Shown in pieces: positions 9,244-19,067 of a stretch of 64,000 nt of DNA. The notes under the pieces are model-generated. The model was not told the DNA's origin. It saw nothing but the letters and a program-made list of their open reading frames with translations, and did no database searches. A program made the position numbers and the translations under genes. The stretch lies in assembly GCA_964412195.1 (NCBI GenBank), contig CAYPNP010000014.1, positions 59,993-123,992 on the forward strand, written 5' to 3'. How positions within the stretch are numbered: position 1 is the stretch's first letter; the number at the start of each line of letters is the position of its first letter. The stretch is from CAYPNP01 sp964412195 (GTDB lineage Bacteria > Acidobacteriota > JAAYUB01).

Positions 9244-12200
9244 ATGCGTATCAGGGCACGTCTCTGCCTTTGCCTTCTTTTGTTCGTCCTTCCTCCGACC
9301 ATCGGCTATGCCCTCGACCAGGCCATCTCCGGGGTCGCCAAGGACAGCGCCGGCGGAGTGATCCCCGGTGTGACGCTCATCCTGACCCACACCGACACCG
9401 GCATGTCCCGTCAGGCCTCGACCGACGAAAACGGGAATTACACATTTCAGGACATCCGTCCCGGCCTGTACGAGCTGAAGGCCTCGCTGGAAGGCTTTCA
9501 ACCCGTCAAGGTGACGGGGATTCGGGTCGAGATCGGAGACAACGAGTCCATTCCCATCACCCTGTCCGTTTCTCAGCTGACCGCCGAGGTGGAGGTCCAG
9601 GCCGGGGCGTTGCAGGTGGAGACCACCACCTCGCAGCTGGACGCCGTCATCGACAACCGTCTGATCACCGACCTCCCCCTGAATGGGCGGGACCCTCTGG
9701 ACCTGGTCTACCTGACGCCGGGCATCGTGGCGGACGTGGCCGGGCCGTCGGCCAACGGGTCCAGAGGCCGCGGCACGAACTACATGTTGGACGGCCTGGA
9801 CAACAACAACACGGTGACATACGGCTACCGCGCCGTGACCTATGCGGACGCCGTGGCCGAATTCCGGGTGATCACCTCCAACCCATCGGCCGAATACGGG
9901 CGGGCGGGCGGTGCGATCGTCGAAGTGATCACCCGGAGCGGCACCAACCGGTTCCACGGCAACGCCTACGAGTTCCACCGGGGAGACGCCCTCGACGCGA
10001 AAACATGGAGCGAGAACTACTACGGCCTGGAGAAGGGCGCATACCGCCGCGACCAGTTCGGCGGCAGTTTCGGCGGGCCGATCGTCAAGGACCGGCTCTT
10101 TTTCTTTGTAAATACCGAGTTACTCCGAACCAGCCGCGAGGTCACGAGCACGGCCTACGTTCCGCTTCAATCCTACCGGGACACCGTCACCAATCCCGAC
10201 ATCGCCCGGATCTTCCAGACCTACTACCCCCTGCCCAACAACGACTCCGAGGCGCCGGTGCCGGAAGTGGCCGGCAACTACTCCTGGCCCTCCCCCACCT
10301 CCGACTACGAGAGCCAGCTGACGGCGAAAGTCGACTACAATCCAACACCGGCCCACATGTTCTCCGTGAGGTACTACTACGACGGTTCCGGTTCCAACGA
10401 TTCCGAGGTCCTGCCCACGACTGACCTGGGCCGGTTACCCAATTCCGGCCACACCCAGTCCGTGGCCATCGACTGGACCTGGATCCCCTCACCCACTCTC
10501 GTCAATAACCTGAAGATCGGGCAGAACCGGGTGGTCTTCGGCTGGCGGCGGTTGGAAACCAACGCGGTCGACCTGCTCTTCTCAGGATGGGCGACTGACT
10601 GGAACACTTACTTCACCGACTTCGGCGGCCCGGTGGGCACTGGCGACAGCTGGAGCAATGCGGGAACCTTCGAAGTCAAAGACACCCTGACCTGGAACAA
10701 GGACACTCACACTGTCAAGGCCGGGCTGGACATCCGGGCCATGCAGAACAACGGTGAATCCAACTACGGCATTTACCCTGCCATCGGTTTCGACCAGTAT
10801 TACGGATTTGCTGGCCCCGACACCGCGGCCAACATCGCCGCCGGGACGGCCGACTACACCTACCAGGGTATCTACAGCAACGGCCGCGAGTTCATCCCGG
10901 GCCAGGCCGACCACCGCGGCTGGCGGGAGAAGGAGTACGACTTCTTCATCCAGGACGACTGGAAGATCCGGCCTAACTTCACCCTCAACGCCGGGCTGCG
11001 ATACGAGTGGAAGCCGCCTCCGTACGAGGTGAACAACTACCTTTCCAACATCCCCCCGGATGGCTTGACGAACGGTTACCACCTGCCCAACATGAACAAC
11101 TTCTTCGACCCCGCCAACTTCATCGACGGCGACTGGACCCTTTACATCGACTCCCTCTATTATGGCGGAACCGGCAACGGCAACTGGCAGGGTACCGGCA
11201 CCGATATCTACATCACCGGCAACGGCCGGGACGTTTATAAAGCCCCGAAGACAAATTGGGCCCCGCGGCTCGGCTTCTCCTGGGATCCCTTCAGTGATGG
11301 CAAAACGGCGGTCCGGGGGGGCTACGGCATCTCCTATGACCGCCTGTTCGACAACCCGCTGACCTGGAACTCCAGTCAGCTCCCGTTCGCTGTCTCCGGT
11401 ATCTACCCGGCTGTCGAACCCGGCTACAGCGGCATCTGGCCCGACGTGGCCTACTTCGGCCACGGTTCCCCGGTGCCGCCGGTCAATCTCCATCTCCCCC
11501 CGAACTCCACGTACGAAACCGTGTGTTACAACTACGACTGGAAACAGCCCTACATCCAGACCTGGAGCGTCTCCATCCAGCGGGAGATCTGGCCGGGCGA
11601 CATCCTTCACGTCGCCTACGCCGGCAGCGCCGGCGTGCACATGCTGGCGCGCGGCAATCCTAACCAGATGTCCCATCCCACGGCCGAGTTCATCGCCGAC
11701 CTCGAGGCCATCGGCTTCTCGACCAACTCGGTGCCATGGTTCGTCCCCTACGCCATGGCGCAAAACACCCAGTTCAGCCTGATCCACTTCATAGACACCA
11801 GCGCCCACTCCACCTATCATTCGCTGCAGCTGTCCTACAGCCACCGCTATCGCGCCGGACTGCAGTTTGAAGCCAACTACACTTGGTCCAAGGCGCTGGA
11901 TGACAATTCCGAAGCGGTGCTCGGGGGGAGGGGCTACAGCCAGTTTTACGCGGACTGGTACAACAAGCGGTACGATCGCGGATACGCCTCATTCGACGTC
12001 CGCCAGGTCTGCAACGCCGCGGTTATCTATCAATTCCCCCTGGGCCCCGGCCACTGGTGGCTGGGCACGTCGAAGGGCGTCCTGGCGGCGCTGGCGGGAG
12101 GGTGGCAGGTCAACACCATCTTCCAGGCGAGCAGCGGGGCCCCACTGGACTACAAGGTGCCTCGCGACACGCTGGGCACGAATCAATCATCTACCACCCG

Positions 12201-12570
12201 TATGCCGGCGCGCCCGGACGTGGCCTCCTACACGGTGACCACCGATCAGAACCAGGTGGGCCCGACGGCGGCCAACTTCGTCAACTACCGCACCAGCATC
12301 AACCTGTTGCACCCCCAGGGGAATTACTACCGCGGTTCCTTCCGGGCCCCCGGCTTCTGGAACATCGACTTCTCCCTGTTCAAGGAATTCCGTCTGCCCT
12401 GGTTCAGCGCCGAGGGCGCCAGGCTGCAGTTCCGGGCCGAAGCGTTCAACCTGCTCAACCACACGAACTGGGGCACGCCGAGCCTCACGCTCGGCAGCGC
12501 CCAGCTGGGAAAAACCTATTCGGCCCGATTCAACCGGGAGATCCAGCTGGGGGTCAAGTTCATCTTCTGA
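9244..12570 (+). CDS. TonB-dependent receptor with carboxypeptidase-regulatory-like domain (cassette 1)
   Basis: 1108 residues; GGAGG precedes ATG 9244. Order: signal peptide (LCLCLLLFVLPPTIGYA, about 7-23); CarboxypepD_reg-like beta-sandwich (about 25-110, with GVIPGVTLILTHTDTG and GNYTFQDIRPGLYELKASLEGF); plug domain (about 120-240, with LPLNGRDPLDLVYLTPG and SNPSAEYGRAGGAIVEVITRSGTN); and a long outer-membrane beta-barrel ending in the aromatic KFIF. This is the oversized OmpA/Oar-type receptor form common in Acidobacteriota. The substrate is unknown; saccharide or peptide uptake are possibilities. It heads a cassette with a Ser/Thr kinase (142 bp downstream) and an FHA activator. It has a close paralogue at 20921. 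Confidence 0.93.
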   Translation: MRIRARLCLCLLLFVLPPTIGYALDQAISGVAKDSAGGVIPGVTLILTHTDTGMSRQASTDENGNYTFQDIRPGLYELKASLEGFQPVKVTGIRVEIGDNESIPITLSVSQLTAEVEVQAGALQVETTTSQLDAVIDNRLITDLPLNGRDPLDLVYLTPGIVADVAGPSANGSRGRGTNYMLDGLDNNNTVTYGYRAVTYADAVAEFRVITSNPSAEYGRAGGAIVEVITRSGTNRFHGNAYEFHRGDALDAKTWSENYYGLEKGAYRRDQFGGSFGGPIVKDRLFFFVNTELLRTSREVTSTAYVPLQSYRDTVTNPDIARIFQTYYPLPNNDSEAPVPEVAGNYSWPSPTSDYESQLTAKVDYNPTPAHMFSVRYYYDGSGSNDSEVLPTTDLGRLPNSGHTQSVAIDWTWIPSPTLVNNLKIGQNRVVFGWRRLETNAVDLLFSGWATDWNTYFTDFGGPVGTGDSWSNAGTFEVKDTLTWNKDTHTVKAGLDIRAMQNNGESNYGIYPAIGFDQYYGFAGPDTAANIAAGTADYTYQGIYSNGREFIPGQADHRGWREKEYDFFIQDDWKIRPNFTLNAGLRYEWKPPPYEVNNYLSNIPPDGLTNGYHLPNMNNFFDPANFIDGDWTLYIDSLYYGGTGNGNWQGTGTDIYITGNGRDVYKAPKTNWAPRLGFSWDPFSDGKTAVRGGYGISYDRLFDNPLTWNSSQLPFAVSGIYPAVEPGYSGIWPDVAYFGHGSPVPPVNLHLPPNSTYETVCYNYDWKQPYIQTWSVSIQREIWPGDILHVAYAGSAGVHMLARGNPNQMSHPTAEFIADLEAIGFSTNSVPWFVPYAMAQNTQFSLIHFIDTSAHSTYHSLQLSYSHRYRAGLQFEANYTWSKALDDNSEAVLGGRGYSQFYADWYNKRYDRGYASFDVRQVCNAAVIYQFPLGPGHWWLGTSKGVLAALAGGWQVNTIFQASSGAPLDYKVPRDTLGTNQSSTTRMPARPDVASYTVTTDQNQVGPTAANFVNYRTSINLLHPQGNYYRGSFRAPGFWNIDFSLFKEFRLPWFSAEGARLQFRAEAFNLLNHTNWGTPSLTLGSAQLGKTYSARFNREIQLGVKFIF

Positions 12571-12712
12571 TCCGCCTTCGCCGGATCCGGCGGTCAGAGG
12601 GGTTTACAGATTGCTTTGAAATTGCCGAATTTGGGGGCAATGAGAGAACCGATGAAGTAGAGCAAATCGGACCGCTGTATCAAGTGGCCCAGAACGGTGA
12701 TGGAGGTGATGG

Positions 12713-15397
12713 ATGATCGGCGAGACCATCGGGCACTACCGGATCCTGGACGAGCTGGGCTCGGGCGGGATGGGCGTGGTGTACCAGGCCCGGGACACGC
12801 GGCTCAAGCGCACCGTGGCCCTGAAGTTCCTGCCGCCCGAGCTGAGCCGGGACGTGGAGGCTAAGCGGCGCTTTCTGAAGGAAGCGGAGGCCGCCGCGGC
12901 CATGGACCACCCCAACATCTGCACGATCTACGAGGTAGGCGAGACCGAGGAGGGCCAGCTCTTCATCGCCATGGCCTGCTACACCGGGGAGACGCTCAAG
13001 GACCGGCTGAAGCGGGGTCCACTGACGCCGGCGGAAGCCAGCTGGGTGGCAGTGCAGGCGGCGGCGGGGCTGTCGCACGCTCACGCCCGCGGGATCATCC
13101 ACCGGGACATCAAGCCGGCCAACCTGATGCTGACGACTGAGGGGGGGGTGAAAATCCTGGACTTCGGGCTGGCCAAGCTGTTGGGAGATACCACCCGGAC
13201 GCAAGTCGGCGGCACGCTGGGGACGGTGGCGTACATGTCTCCGGAGCAAGCGAGTGGCCGGAAAGTGGACGAGCGCACGGACATCTGGTCCCTGGGTGCG
13301 GCCCTATACGAGATGGTGACGGGGGAGGTGCCCTTCGGAGGAACTCATCCCCAGGGAATCATCTATGGGATCCTGAACCACGATCCGGCGGCCCCGTCGA
13401 GGATCAATCCTGCAATTCCGGCTGACTTGGAAAGGGTGATCCTGCTGTGCCTGGCGAAAGAACCCGACCAGAGGATCCAAAGCATGGCGGAAGTGGTGTC
13501 GGAACTGGGGGAAGCGGGAGTGACGGGATTGGTGGTCACAGGCCGGAAGCCCCGGCGTTTACGCCATTGGCCACGGTATGCCGCCTTCTGGCTGCGCCGA
13601 CACCGGGTTGCCGTCCTGTTGGCGACGCTGCTGATTGCCGCTGCTGCTGCAATCACCTATTGGCAGTGGTCGAAGACACCGGCTCCGGCGCAACCGGAGA
13701 AGCTGCTGCTGGCCGTGCTGCCATTCCAGAACCTGGACAAGCCCGAGAAGGAATACATCGTCGACGGGGTGACAGACCAATTGATCGGGCGATTATCGCA
13801 AGTAAACGCTTTGAGGGTGATCTCTCGGGCCAGCGTGATGGAATACAAGAAAACGACGAAGAAGCTCCTGGACATCGCCGATGAACTGGGTGTGGAATAC
13901 ATCCTCCAGGGGAGCATTCGCTGGGGGCAAGAAATCTCGGGAGGCGAACGGATTCGGGTATCAACGACGTTGACCCGGGCGTCTGACGGGACAAACATGT
14001 GGTCGGAGCAATACGACGTGCCAGCAGGCGAGATCCTGGCCACGCAGGCGAAGATCGCCGAGAATGTGGCGGTGGCTCTGCAGGTGAAGCTGGTGGAATC
14101 GGAACGCAAAGGACTGGCGGCGGTGTCCACCCGGAACGCGGCAGCCTACGAGTGCCTGTTGAAAGGCGATGCCGCGAATGACTACCAATCGGAAGAAAGG
14201 CTGAATTACTATAAAGAAGCGGTGCGCCTCGATCCCAACTTCACCGATGCCTATCTCGCGATCTTTTCCTTCTACCTAAACAAACGCCAACCAAATGATT
14301 CTTCTGACGTAAGGGAACACCTCATGACTGTGTCTTGGCAAGCTCTGGAAAAGGCTCGGGAATTGGATCCAGACAGTCCTCTATACCACAGAGCGCGGGC
14401 GCTCTGGTACGCCTGGTTTAAATCTGATTGGAAGCTGGCAGAAGAAGAATATCTCATCGCGTTGAAAGGGCTGCCAGGAGACTTTGCGATCCTGGCCGGT
14501 CTCCGGACTGTGACGCGCTACCAGGGGAAATGGATCGACTCGATGTGTTATGGGGAACAGCTAGCAGATCTCAATCCGCGCTTGGTTACCCCTTTCTCGT
14601 CACTTGGCCATTACTATCTCGAGCAACAGCGGTATGGGAATGCCGAGGTTTGCCTTATCAACGCCATGAACTTATATACGCCCAGGGGTGTTTTAGAAAT
14701 GGCCCACTTCGATCTCGCTGAAATTTCCATCTGGCGGGATCGAGATCCTCAGAAGGCCCTGGAATACCTGAACACCCTGCCATCCAAAGCTCGGGAACGG
14801 GTTCAGACAAATCCCCAATACCTTTTTCATCTTTGGTACGCCGGCCAGAATGACCGGATCCTGGAGTTGCTCCCCTCCTTCCGGCAAATCCTCTTAAGGA
14901 CATCGAATGAACTGATCCTGAACGATGCGTTCCATGGCGATGTCCTCCGGTCGATGGGCCGTTTGGAGGAGTCCAGAAAGGCTTACTCCGAGGCATTGCA
15001 TTTCATGGATGAAAGTCGGAAGATGAAGCCCGAAGGCCCCCAATACCCCATGTCGTACAGCCTGATTCTGGCCGGAATGGGCCGGAAGGCGGAGGCGATC
15101 CGTGAAGCCCGAATCGGAGTGGCCGCCACCCCGCGGGACAAAGGCGTTCCTGACTATCTGCAAAACGTTTACTACCTGGCCGCCGTTTATGCCACGGTCG
15201 GAGAATCCGATCTCGCCATGGACCAGCTGGAGATTGTTCTGAATGAACCTTGGGGTTACAACATCAACAAGATCCGGGTCACTCCAACCTTTAAATCGCT
15301 GTTGGGGCTCTCTCGCTTTCAGGAGCTGGGAAAAAAGTACCCGCCGGACAAGCCGTATGGGGGAATTCCCTCCCCTCCTGTGTATCTCGCCCCATAG
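12713..15397 (+). CDS. Transmembrane Ser/Thr protein kinase with TolB-like and TPR domains (cassette 1)
   Basis: 894 residues; GGAGG lies six bases before ATG 12713. Cytoplasmic kinase domain (about 1-265): glycine loop LGSGGMGVVY, Lys38, catalytic HRDIKPAN with Asp132, DFG, and GTVAYMSPEQ in the activation segment with nearby Thr residues. There is one membrane helix (about 297-317). Beyond it is a TolB_N-like domain (about 325-470: LAVLPFQNLDKPEKEYIVDGVTDQLIGRLS), then TPR-like helical repeats to the end and a conserved tail KKYPPDKPYGG. The topology implies an outside sensor coupled to an inside kinase. It sits between a receptor and an FHA activator gene, a natural phosphothreonine reader. 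Paralogues are at 24587 and 32322. Confidence 0.93.
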   Translation: MIGETIGHYRILDELGSGGMGVVYQARDTRLKRTVALKFLPPELSRDVEAKRRFLKEAEAAAAMDHPNICTIYEVGETEEGQLFIAMACYTGETLKDRLKRGPLTPAEASWVAVQAAAGLSHAHARGIIHRDIKPANLMLTTEGGVKILDFGLAKLLGDTTRTQVGGTLGTVAYMSPEQASGRKVDERTDIWSLGAALYEMVTGEVPFGGTHPQGIIYGILNHDPAAPSRINPAIPADLERVILLCLAKEPDQRIQSMAEVVSELGEAGVTGLVVTGRKPRRLRHWPRYAAFWLRRHRVAVLLATLLIAAAAAITYWQWSKTPAPAQPEKLLLAVLPFQNLDKPEKEYIVDGVTDQLIGRLSQVNALRVISRASVMEYKKTTKKLLDIADELGVEYILQGSIRWGQEISGGERIRVSTTLTRASDGTNMWSEQYDVPAGEILATQAKIAENVAVALQVKLVESERKGLAAVSTRNAAAYECLLKGDAANDYQSEERLNYYKEAVRLDPNFTDAYLAIFSFYLNKRQPNDSSDVREHLMTVSWQALEKARELDPDSPLYHRARALWYAWFKSDWKLAEEEYLIALKGLPGDFAILAGLRTVTRYQGKWIDSMCYGEQLADLNPRLVTPFSSLGHYYLEQQRYGNAEVCLINAMNLYTPRGVLEMAHFDLAEISIWRDRDPQKALEYLNTLPSKARERVQTNPQYLFHLWYAGQNDRILELLPSFRQILLRTSNELILNDAFHGDVLRSMGRLEESRKAYSEALHFMDESRKMKPEGPQYPMSYSLILAGMGRKAEAIREARIGVAATPRDKGVPDYLQNVYYLAAVYATVGESDLAMDQLEIVLNEPWGYNINKIRVTPTFKSLLGLSRFQELGKKYPPDKPYGGIPSPPVYLAP

Positions 15398-15470
15398 CTG
15401 CCTTCTTAGCGATGAGCATTGCTCTTTGAGGTTTCGATTCGCCCCGGAAGAACGGACGTCCAGTCGGCCA

Positions 15471-15499
15471 TTGCACGGCAAGAACCGTTGCAGTATGAT
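15471..15499 (+). promoter_or_regulatory. Candidate sigma-70 promoter for FHA activator 1
   Basis: TTGCAC (15471-15476), 17-bp spacer, TATGAT (15494-15499), 89 nt before the ATG. FHA activator 2 has TTGCGT-N17-TATCAT at exactly the same distance from its start, which supports both. Confidence 0.6.
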
Positions 15500-15588
15500 T
15501 AAATCAATATTGGTAACGCGTTCAAGCAGACAGGATCCTGGTTCTCTCACCTTCACGGGGCTGTAGCTTTTCACCAGCTGGAGTCGCC

Positions 15589-17475
15589 ATGGCTGGCAGA
15601 AATTCGAAACATGGATTCCGTTTGCGGGCACGGGGGGGCGGAGACCCACAGGAGTTCGTCCTCCGCCGGGGGGAGAACCAGGTAGGCTCCACTCCAGGCA
15701 GCGAGGTCACCATCCGGGAGTCGGGCGTTTCCCGCCGCCACGCGCTCCTCCGCTGGGTAAACGACCGTGTGGTCGTGGAAGACCTCGGCAGCCGAAACGG
15801 CACTTTTGTAAATGGATGCCCCATTACCTCCTCCGCTTTGCGACCCGGCGATGTCGTGTCCTTCGGAGCAGTCGAGTTGGTATTCGAGACCGCCGACGCC
15901 ACGGAGGCGGATGTCGCCCTGCCCTGCCCCGCGGTCACTTCTCCTGCGGCAACCTCGCCCGAAGATGCTATTGGTGTCGGAAAGACCACCGAGCTGTCTC
16001 TCGAATCGGTGCCGAGCCGGTGGCTGGGCGTGCTGGCGGATTGTGCGCAGCTCGTCCTGGAATATCCGGACTCCGGCACACATGCCGTCCTGGAGACCAC
16101 GGTCACGGGGACTGGGGCGCAGGGCGCCGCTCTGGTCGAATGGCGGATGCGGGAAGACCTGAATGTGCTCGAAGTCGCCGGTGCCTTCGAGTCGCTCGAT
16201 GTCTTCTCCCGTGTGCAAACGCACCTCGCCACCCCCCAGTTGGTGGCTTCTGACGCGGGATCAGTCACCAACGTCGATCTTCTGCCTGGGAATCCCTTGC
16301 TGGCGATGGTTGCGGCCAGGGCAAATTCCACCACCATTCGGGCCCTGGTCCTGTCGGGTGATTTCCCGCACCGACCCGCCTGTGCCGAATTGTTGAAAGC
16401 GCTCTTCCGGGTAATCGGGTACAAGCCGCCCCGGGCGACTGCCTCTTCAAACAGCCGAACTTCCAAACACCCGCCGGAGCTGATTCAGCCGCCCGGGTTC
16501 ATAGCCGGGCACTCGGCGGCCTGCCTTGAGATCCAACGCCAGCTCCGCCACTTGCTCCACGGCAACCTGCCGGTCCTCCTCACGGGCGAAACTGGCGTGG
16601 GGAAAGAGCAGATCGCCCAACTCCTTCATGCGTCATCCGACCGGTGCCACGGTCCGTTCGTAGCAGTGAACTGCGCCGCCATCCCCTCCGAGCTGATGGA
16701 AGCGGAACTGTTCGGCATTGAGAAGGGCGTAGCCACCGGGGTGAGCCGGCGGGAGGGTAAGTTCCGGCTGGCCCACGGCGGGATGATCTTCCTGGACGAA
16801 ATCGGCGACATGCCGGCCCACCTCCAATCCAAGGTCCTGCGCGCGCTGCAGGACCAGATGATCTGGCCGGTGGGGGGGCGCCAGGCAATCCCCGTGGATG
16901 TGCGGGTCATCTCTTCCACCAACCGGGATCTGGCGCAAAGCATGCGGGACGGTGTGTTCCGCCCCGACCTCTATTACCGGATCGCCGGATATGTGCTGCG
17001 CATCCCGCCGTTGCGGGAGCGAAAAGAAGACATCCCCCTATTGACTGAGCAATTCATGGAGCGGTTCGCCAGACAGGCCGGAAAGGACGTCCGGGGACTT
17101 TCCGCCAAAGCGCTGGAGGCACTTTGCAAAGCGCAATGGCCCGGCAACATCCGGGAATTGGAGAATGAGGTCCGCCGATTGGTGTATGTGTGCCCGGACG
17201 GCCAGCCCATCACTTCGTCTATGATCTCACCCGCGGTGATCGCCGCATGCGCCCCACCGTCTGCCCAAACTGCCGAAGCGGCTTCACCGGGCCTGGTCGG
17301 AGAGGTCGAGGAAACCGAGCGGCGTATCATAACGGCTGCCTTGGCCGAGTCTCGTTGGAACCGGAGCCGGGCGGCCAAGATCCTGGGCATCTCCCGCAAC
17401 GGGCTGGCCCTCAGGATGAAACGGCTGGGAATGTTGGACAGCCCGCCTCCGGCGGGAGGCGCTCTCCCAGTCTGA
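15589..17475 (+). CDS. FHA-domain sigma-54-dependent transcriptional activator (cassette 1)
   Basis: 628 residues. Order: FHA domain (about 15-100, core motifs VGSTPGSEV, SRRHALL and DLGSRNGTFVNG), a middle domain of unknown type (about 130-290), AAA+ sigma-54 activator domain (about 300-545) with Walker A GETGVGKE (Lys339) and Walker B IFLDEIGDM, and a C-terminal FIS-type helix-turn-helix (RAAKILGISRNGLALRMKRL). The sigma-54-contacting GAFTGA loop reads GVATGV (380-385), so the key Phe is absent. FHA domains bind phosphothreonine, so the kinase gene just upstream is the obvious partner (inference). A sigma-54 promoter lies about 180 bp after the stop. Confidence 0.93.
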   Translation: MAGRNSKHGFRLRARGGGDPQEFVLRRGENQVGSTPGSEVTIRESGVSRRHALLRWVNDRVVVEDLGSRNGTFVNGCPITSSALRPGDVVSFGAVELVFETADATEADVALPCPAVTSPAATSPEDAIGVGKTTELSLESVPSRWLGVLADCAQLVLEYPDSGTHAVLETTVTGTGAQGAALVEWRMREDLNVLEVAGAFESLDVFSRVQTHLATPQLVASDAGSVTNVDLLPGNPLLAMVAARANSTTIRALVLSGDFPHRPACAELLKALFRVIGYKPPRATASSNSRTSKHPPELIQPPGFIAGHSAACLEIQRQLRHLLHGNLPVLLTGETGVGKEQIAQLLHASSDRCHGPFVAVNCAAIPSELMEAELFGIEKGVATGVSRREGKFRLAHGGMIFLDEIGDMPAHLQSKVLRALQDQMIWPVGGRQAIPVDVRVISSTNRDLAQSMRDGVFRPDLYYRIAGYVLRIPPLRERKEDIPLLTEQFMERFARQAGKDVRGLSAKALEALCKAQWPGNIRELENEVRRLVYVCPDGQPITSSMISPAVIAACAPPSAQTAEAASPGLVGEVEETERRIITAALAESRWNRSRAAKILGISRNGLALRMKRLGMLDSPPPAGGALPV

Positions 17476-17522
17476 CCGGGCGTCTTCATCGTCCCCGGAC
17501 AGGAAGACTCGAAATCCCGCTC

Positions 17523-17548
17523 TGCCCTCAAGATGTGCAGTGTGCCCA
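17523..17548 (+). promoter_or_regulatory. Enhancer (UAS) site for sigma-54 promoter 1
   Basis: TGCCCT-N5-TGTGCA (17523-17539) then 3 bp and TGCCCA (17543-17548). The dyad centre lies 126 bp before the -24 element. The same half-site order and spacing occur at 30098-30123. Confidence 0.55.
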
Positions 17549-17656
17549 CGAATCGTGCAGGCCTCCACTTCCCCTGACTTCTCCCTACGTACCCTTATCT
17601 CTTGTAACACCATGAAATCAATGAGGATGACGAATTGGGCTACCAGAGGCCCGCTT

Positions 17657-17712
17657 TGGCATGGGATTCGCGGTTCTAAAGGCATGCGATCGCCTGACGA
17701 GGCGTGATCAAT
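17657..17712 (+). promoter_or_regulatory. Sigma-54 promoter 1 (-24/-12) with downstream TGATCAA box
   Basis: TGGCATGGGATTCGCG at 17657-17672 has GG and GC exactly ten bases apart, as sigma-54 requires. TGATCAA starts at 17706, 49 bp from the promoter start. The likely start site is near 17684, giving a leader of about 150 nt before the propeller gene at 17832. Two further copies of this module lie at 29825 and 30232. Confidence 0.65.
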
Positions 17713-17831
17713 CCAGTCGAATCGGTTAGGGGATGTTCCGATGAACCTCGGAGAAATTCAGCCGCGTTTCCGCTCTCCCGCCACTCAGTAGCAAAGCTTT
17801 TGCCTGATATTCAGTGGGAAAGGAGGAGATT

Positions 17832-18884
17832 ATGAGAACTCTCAAGATTTGCTTGAGCGTCGCCTTGTGCGTGGCGCTCCTCGGCCTCGGCCCGCTGGCT
17901 GCTCCCGGCAAGCCCCAGCCGCCGCCGCCGCCGACCGACCCGGCCATTGTGTACACGTCCGGCGCCGATCTCTGGGTGATGGACGCCTCCGGTGCCAACT
18001 CCACGCGCCTGTTGAGGGGGATTGGCGGTGTCAGCCATGACCGTTGTTCCTGGGCTGCGGATGGATGCCGGATCGTCTTCACCAGCAACATGAACAATAC
18101 CAACGGGATGTATTGCATCAACAAGGACGGTTCGGGCCTCCGCTGGATTTCTCAGCTGAACAGTTACGTCGGCAACGACGGCCCCGCCTGGTCCAATCCC
18201 AACGCCGACACCGGCACCGAATGGATCGCCTTCTCCGACTTCGATCTGGTCTACGATCACAATCTCTTCCTGATGCTCCCGGACGGATCGAACCGGGTGC
18301 AGCTGTCCGAGCCCGGTCATACCGAGTGGTATCCGTCCTGGGCCCCGGATGGCCAGCGGCTGGCCGCCCAAACATTCGTGGAATATCCAAATTACGTCTT
18401 CTACAGGGACATTCTCATTTACGAGCTGGCATTCGCCGGGGACCCGGTCACCGGCTACACCGTGACCGTGCTTTCCAAGACAAATTTCACCGAGGGCACG
18501 ATCCTGTCCGGGATGGTCCTCTATTCCGACTGGGCCCATCACGGAGACAGCCTGGCAGTCGTCACCCGGCTCAACTGTGCCGGGGTGGACACCGGGGTTT
18601 ACGGCAACATCTACCGGATCGACCTGGTCCAGGATGGGCCGCCGGTGTTCACGTGCATTCTGGATAAGGACGCGCAGGGGGTGGGATCGAGCATGCTCAG
18701 CTGGTCGGAGGACGACCAGTGGATCGTTTTCGTGGGCAGCCGGCGTGACAGCCAAGGCAGAATCGTGGAAATGGGGATGTACAAAATGCCCGCGGACGGT
18801 TCCAGTCCCCCGCAATTCATCCAGACCGGAGGAAAGTACAACCCGAGCGATCCCGACTGGCGCACGGTCAAGTGCGGGCAGTAG
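17832..18884 (+). CDS. Secreted PD40/TolB-like beta-propeller protein, copy 1
   Basis: 350 residues from ATG 17832, preceded by AAGGAGGAG. Signal peptide ICLSVALCVALLGLGPLAAPG, a short Pro-rich linker (about 30-38), then WD40-like PD40 repeats with the typical SWAADGCRIVFTSN and SWAPDGQRLAAQ blades. It is probably periplasmic or surface-exposed. Propellers of this kind bind proteins or glycans; the ligand is unknown. It stands directly downstream of FHA activator 1 and a sigma-54 promoter, so it is the best candidate target of that regulator. The next gene is a close copy sharing its N-terminus and its C-terminal PDWR...CG ending. Confidence 0.8.
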   Translation: MRTLKICLSVALCVALLGLGPLAAPGKPQPPPPPTDPAIVYTSGADLWVMDASGANSTRLLRGIGGVSHDRCSWAADGCRIVFTSNMNNTNGMYCINKDGSGLRWISQLNSYVGNDGPAWSNPNADTGTEWIAFSDFDLVYDHNLFLMLPDGSNRVQLSEPGHTEWYPSWAPDGQRLAAQTFVEYPNYVFYRDILIYELAFAGDPVTGYTVTVLSKTNFTEGTILSGMVLYSDWAHHGDSLAVVTRLNCAGVDTGVYGNIYRIDLVQDGPPVFTCILDKDAQGVGSSMLSWSEDDQWIVFVGSRRDSQGRIVEMGMYKMPADGSSPPQFIQTGGKYNPSDPDWRTVKCGQ

Positions 18885-19067
18885 GTCATCCGGTCCGGCG
18901 GAGAGTTCACCACCGGGCTAGCAACGATTGATGTTCTGAATGCTCGTAACGGACGGATTATGATTCCTGGTAGGCCGGGACGAGCACTCTGCCCCGTAAA
19001 GCATTTTTGAATCAACCTTTATGGGAAGTCGCCTCTTACTTGAACCTCAAAAAGAAAGGAAGAGATT

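Larger units (their letters stand above)
17476..17831. other. Regulatory intergenic region with sigma-54 promoter module 1
   Basis: No gene. It contains the upstream dyad (17523-17548), the -24/-12 promoter (17657-17672) and the TGATCAA box (17706-17712), described separately. The rest shows nothing distinctive apart from an AGGC-N8-GCCT short dyad just after the promoter. Confidence 0.6.
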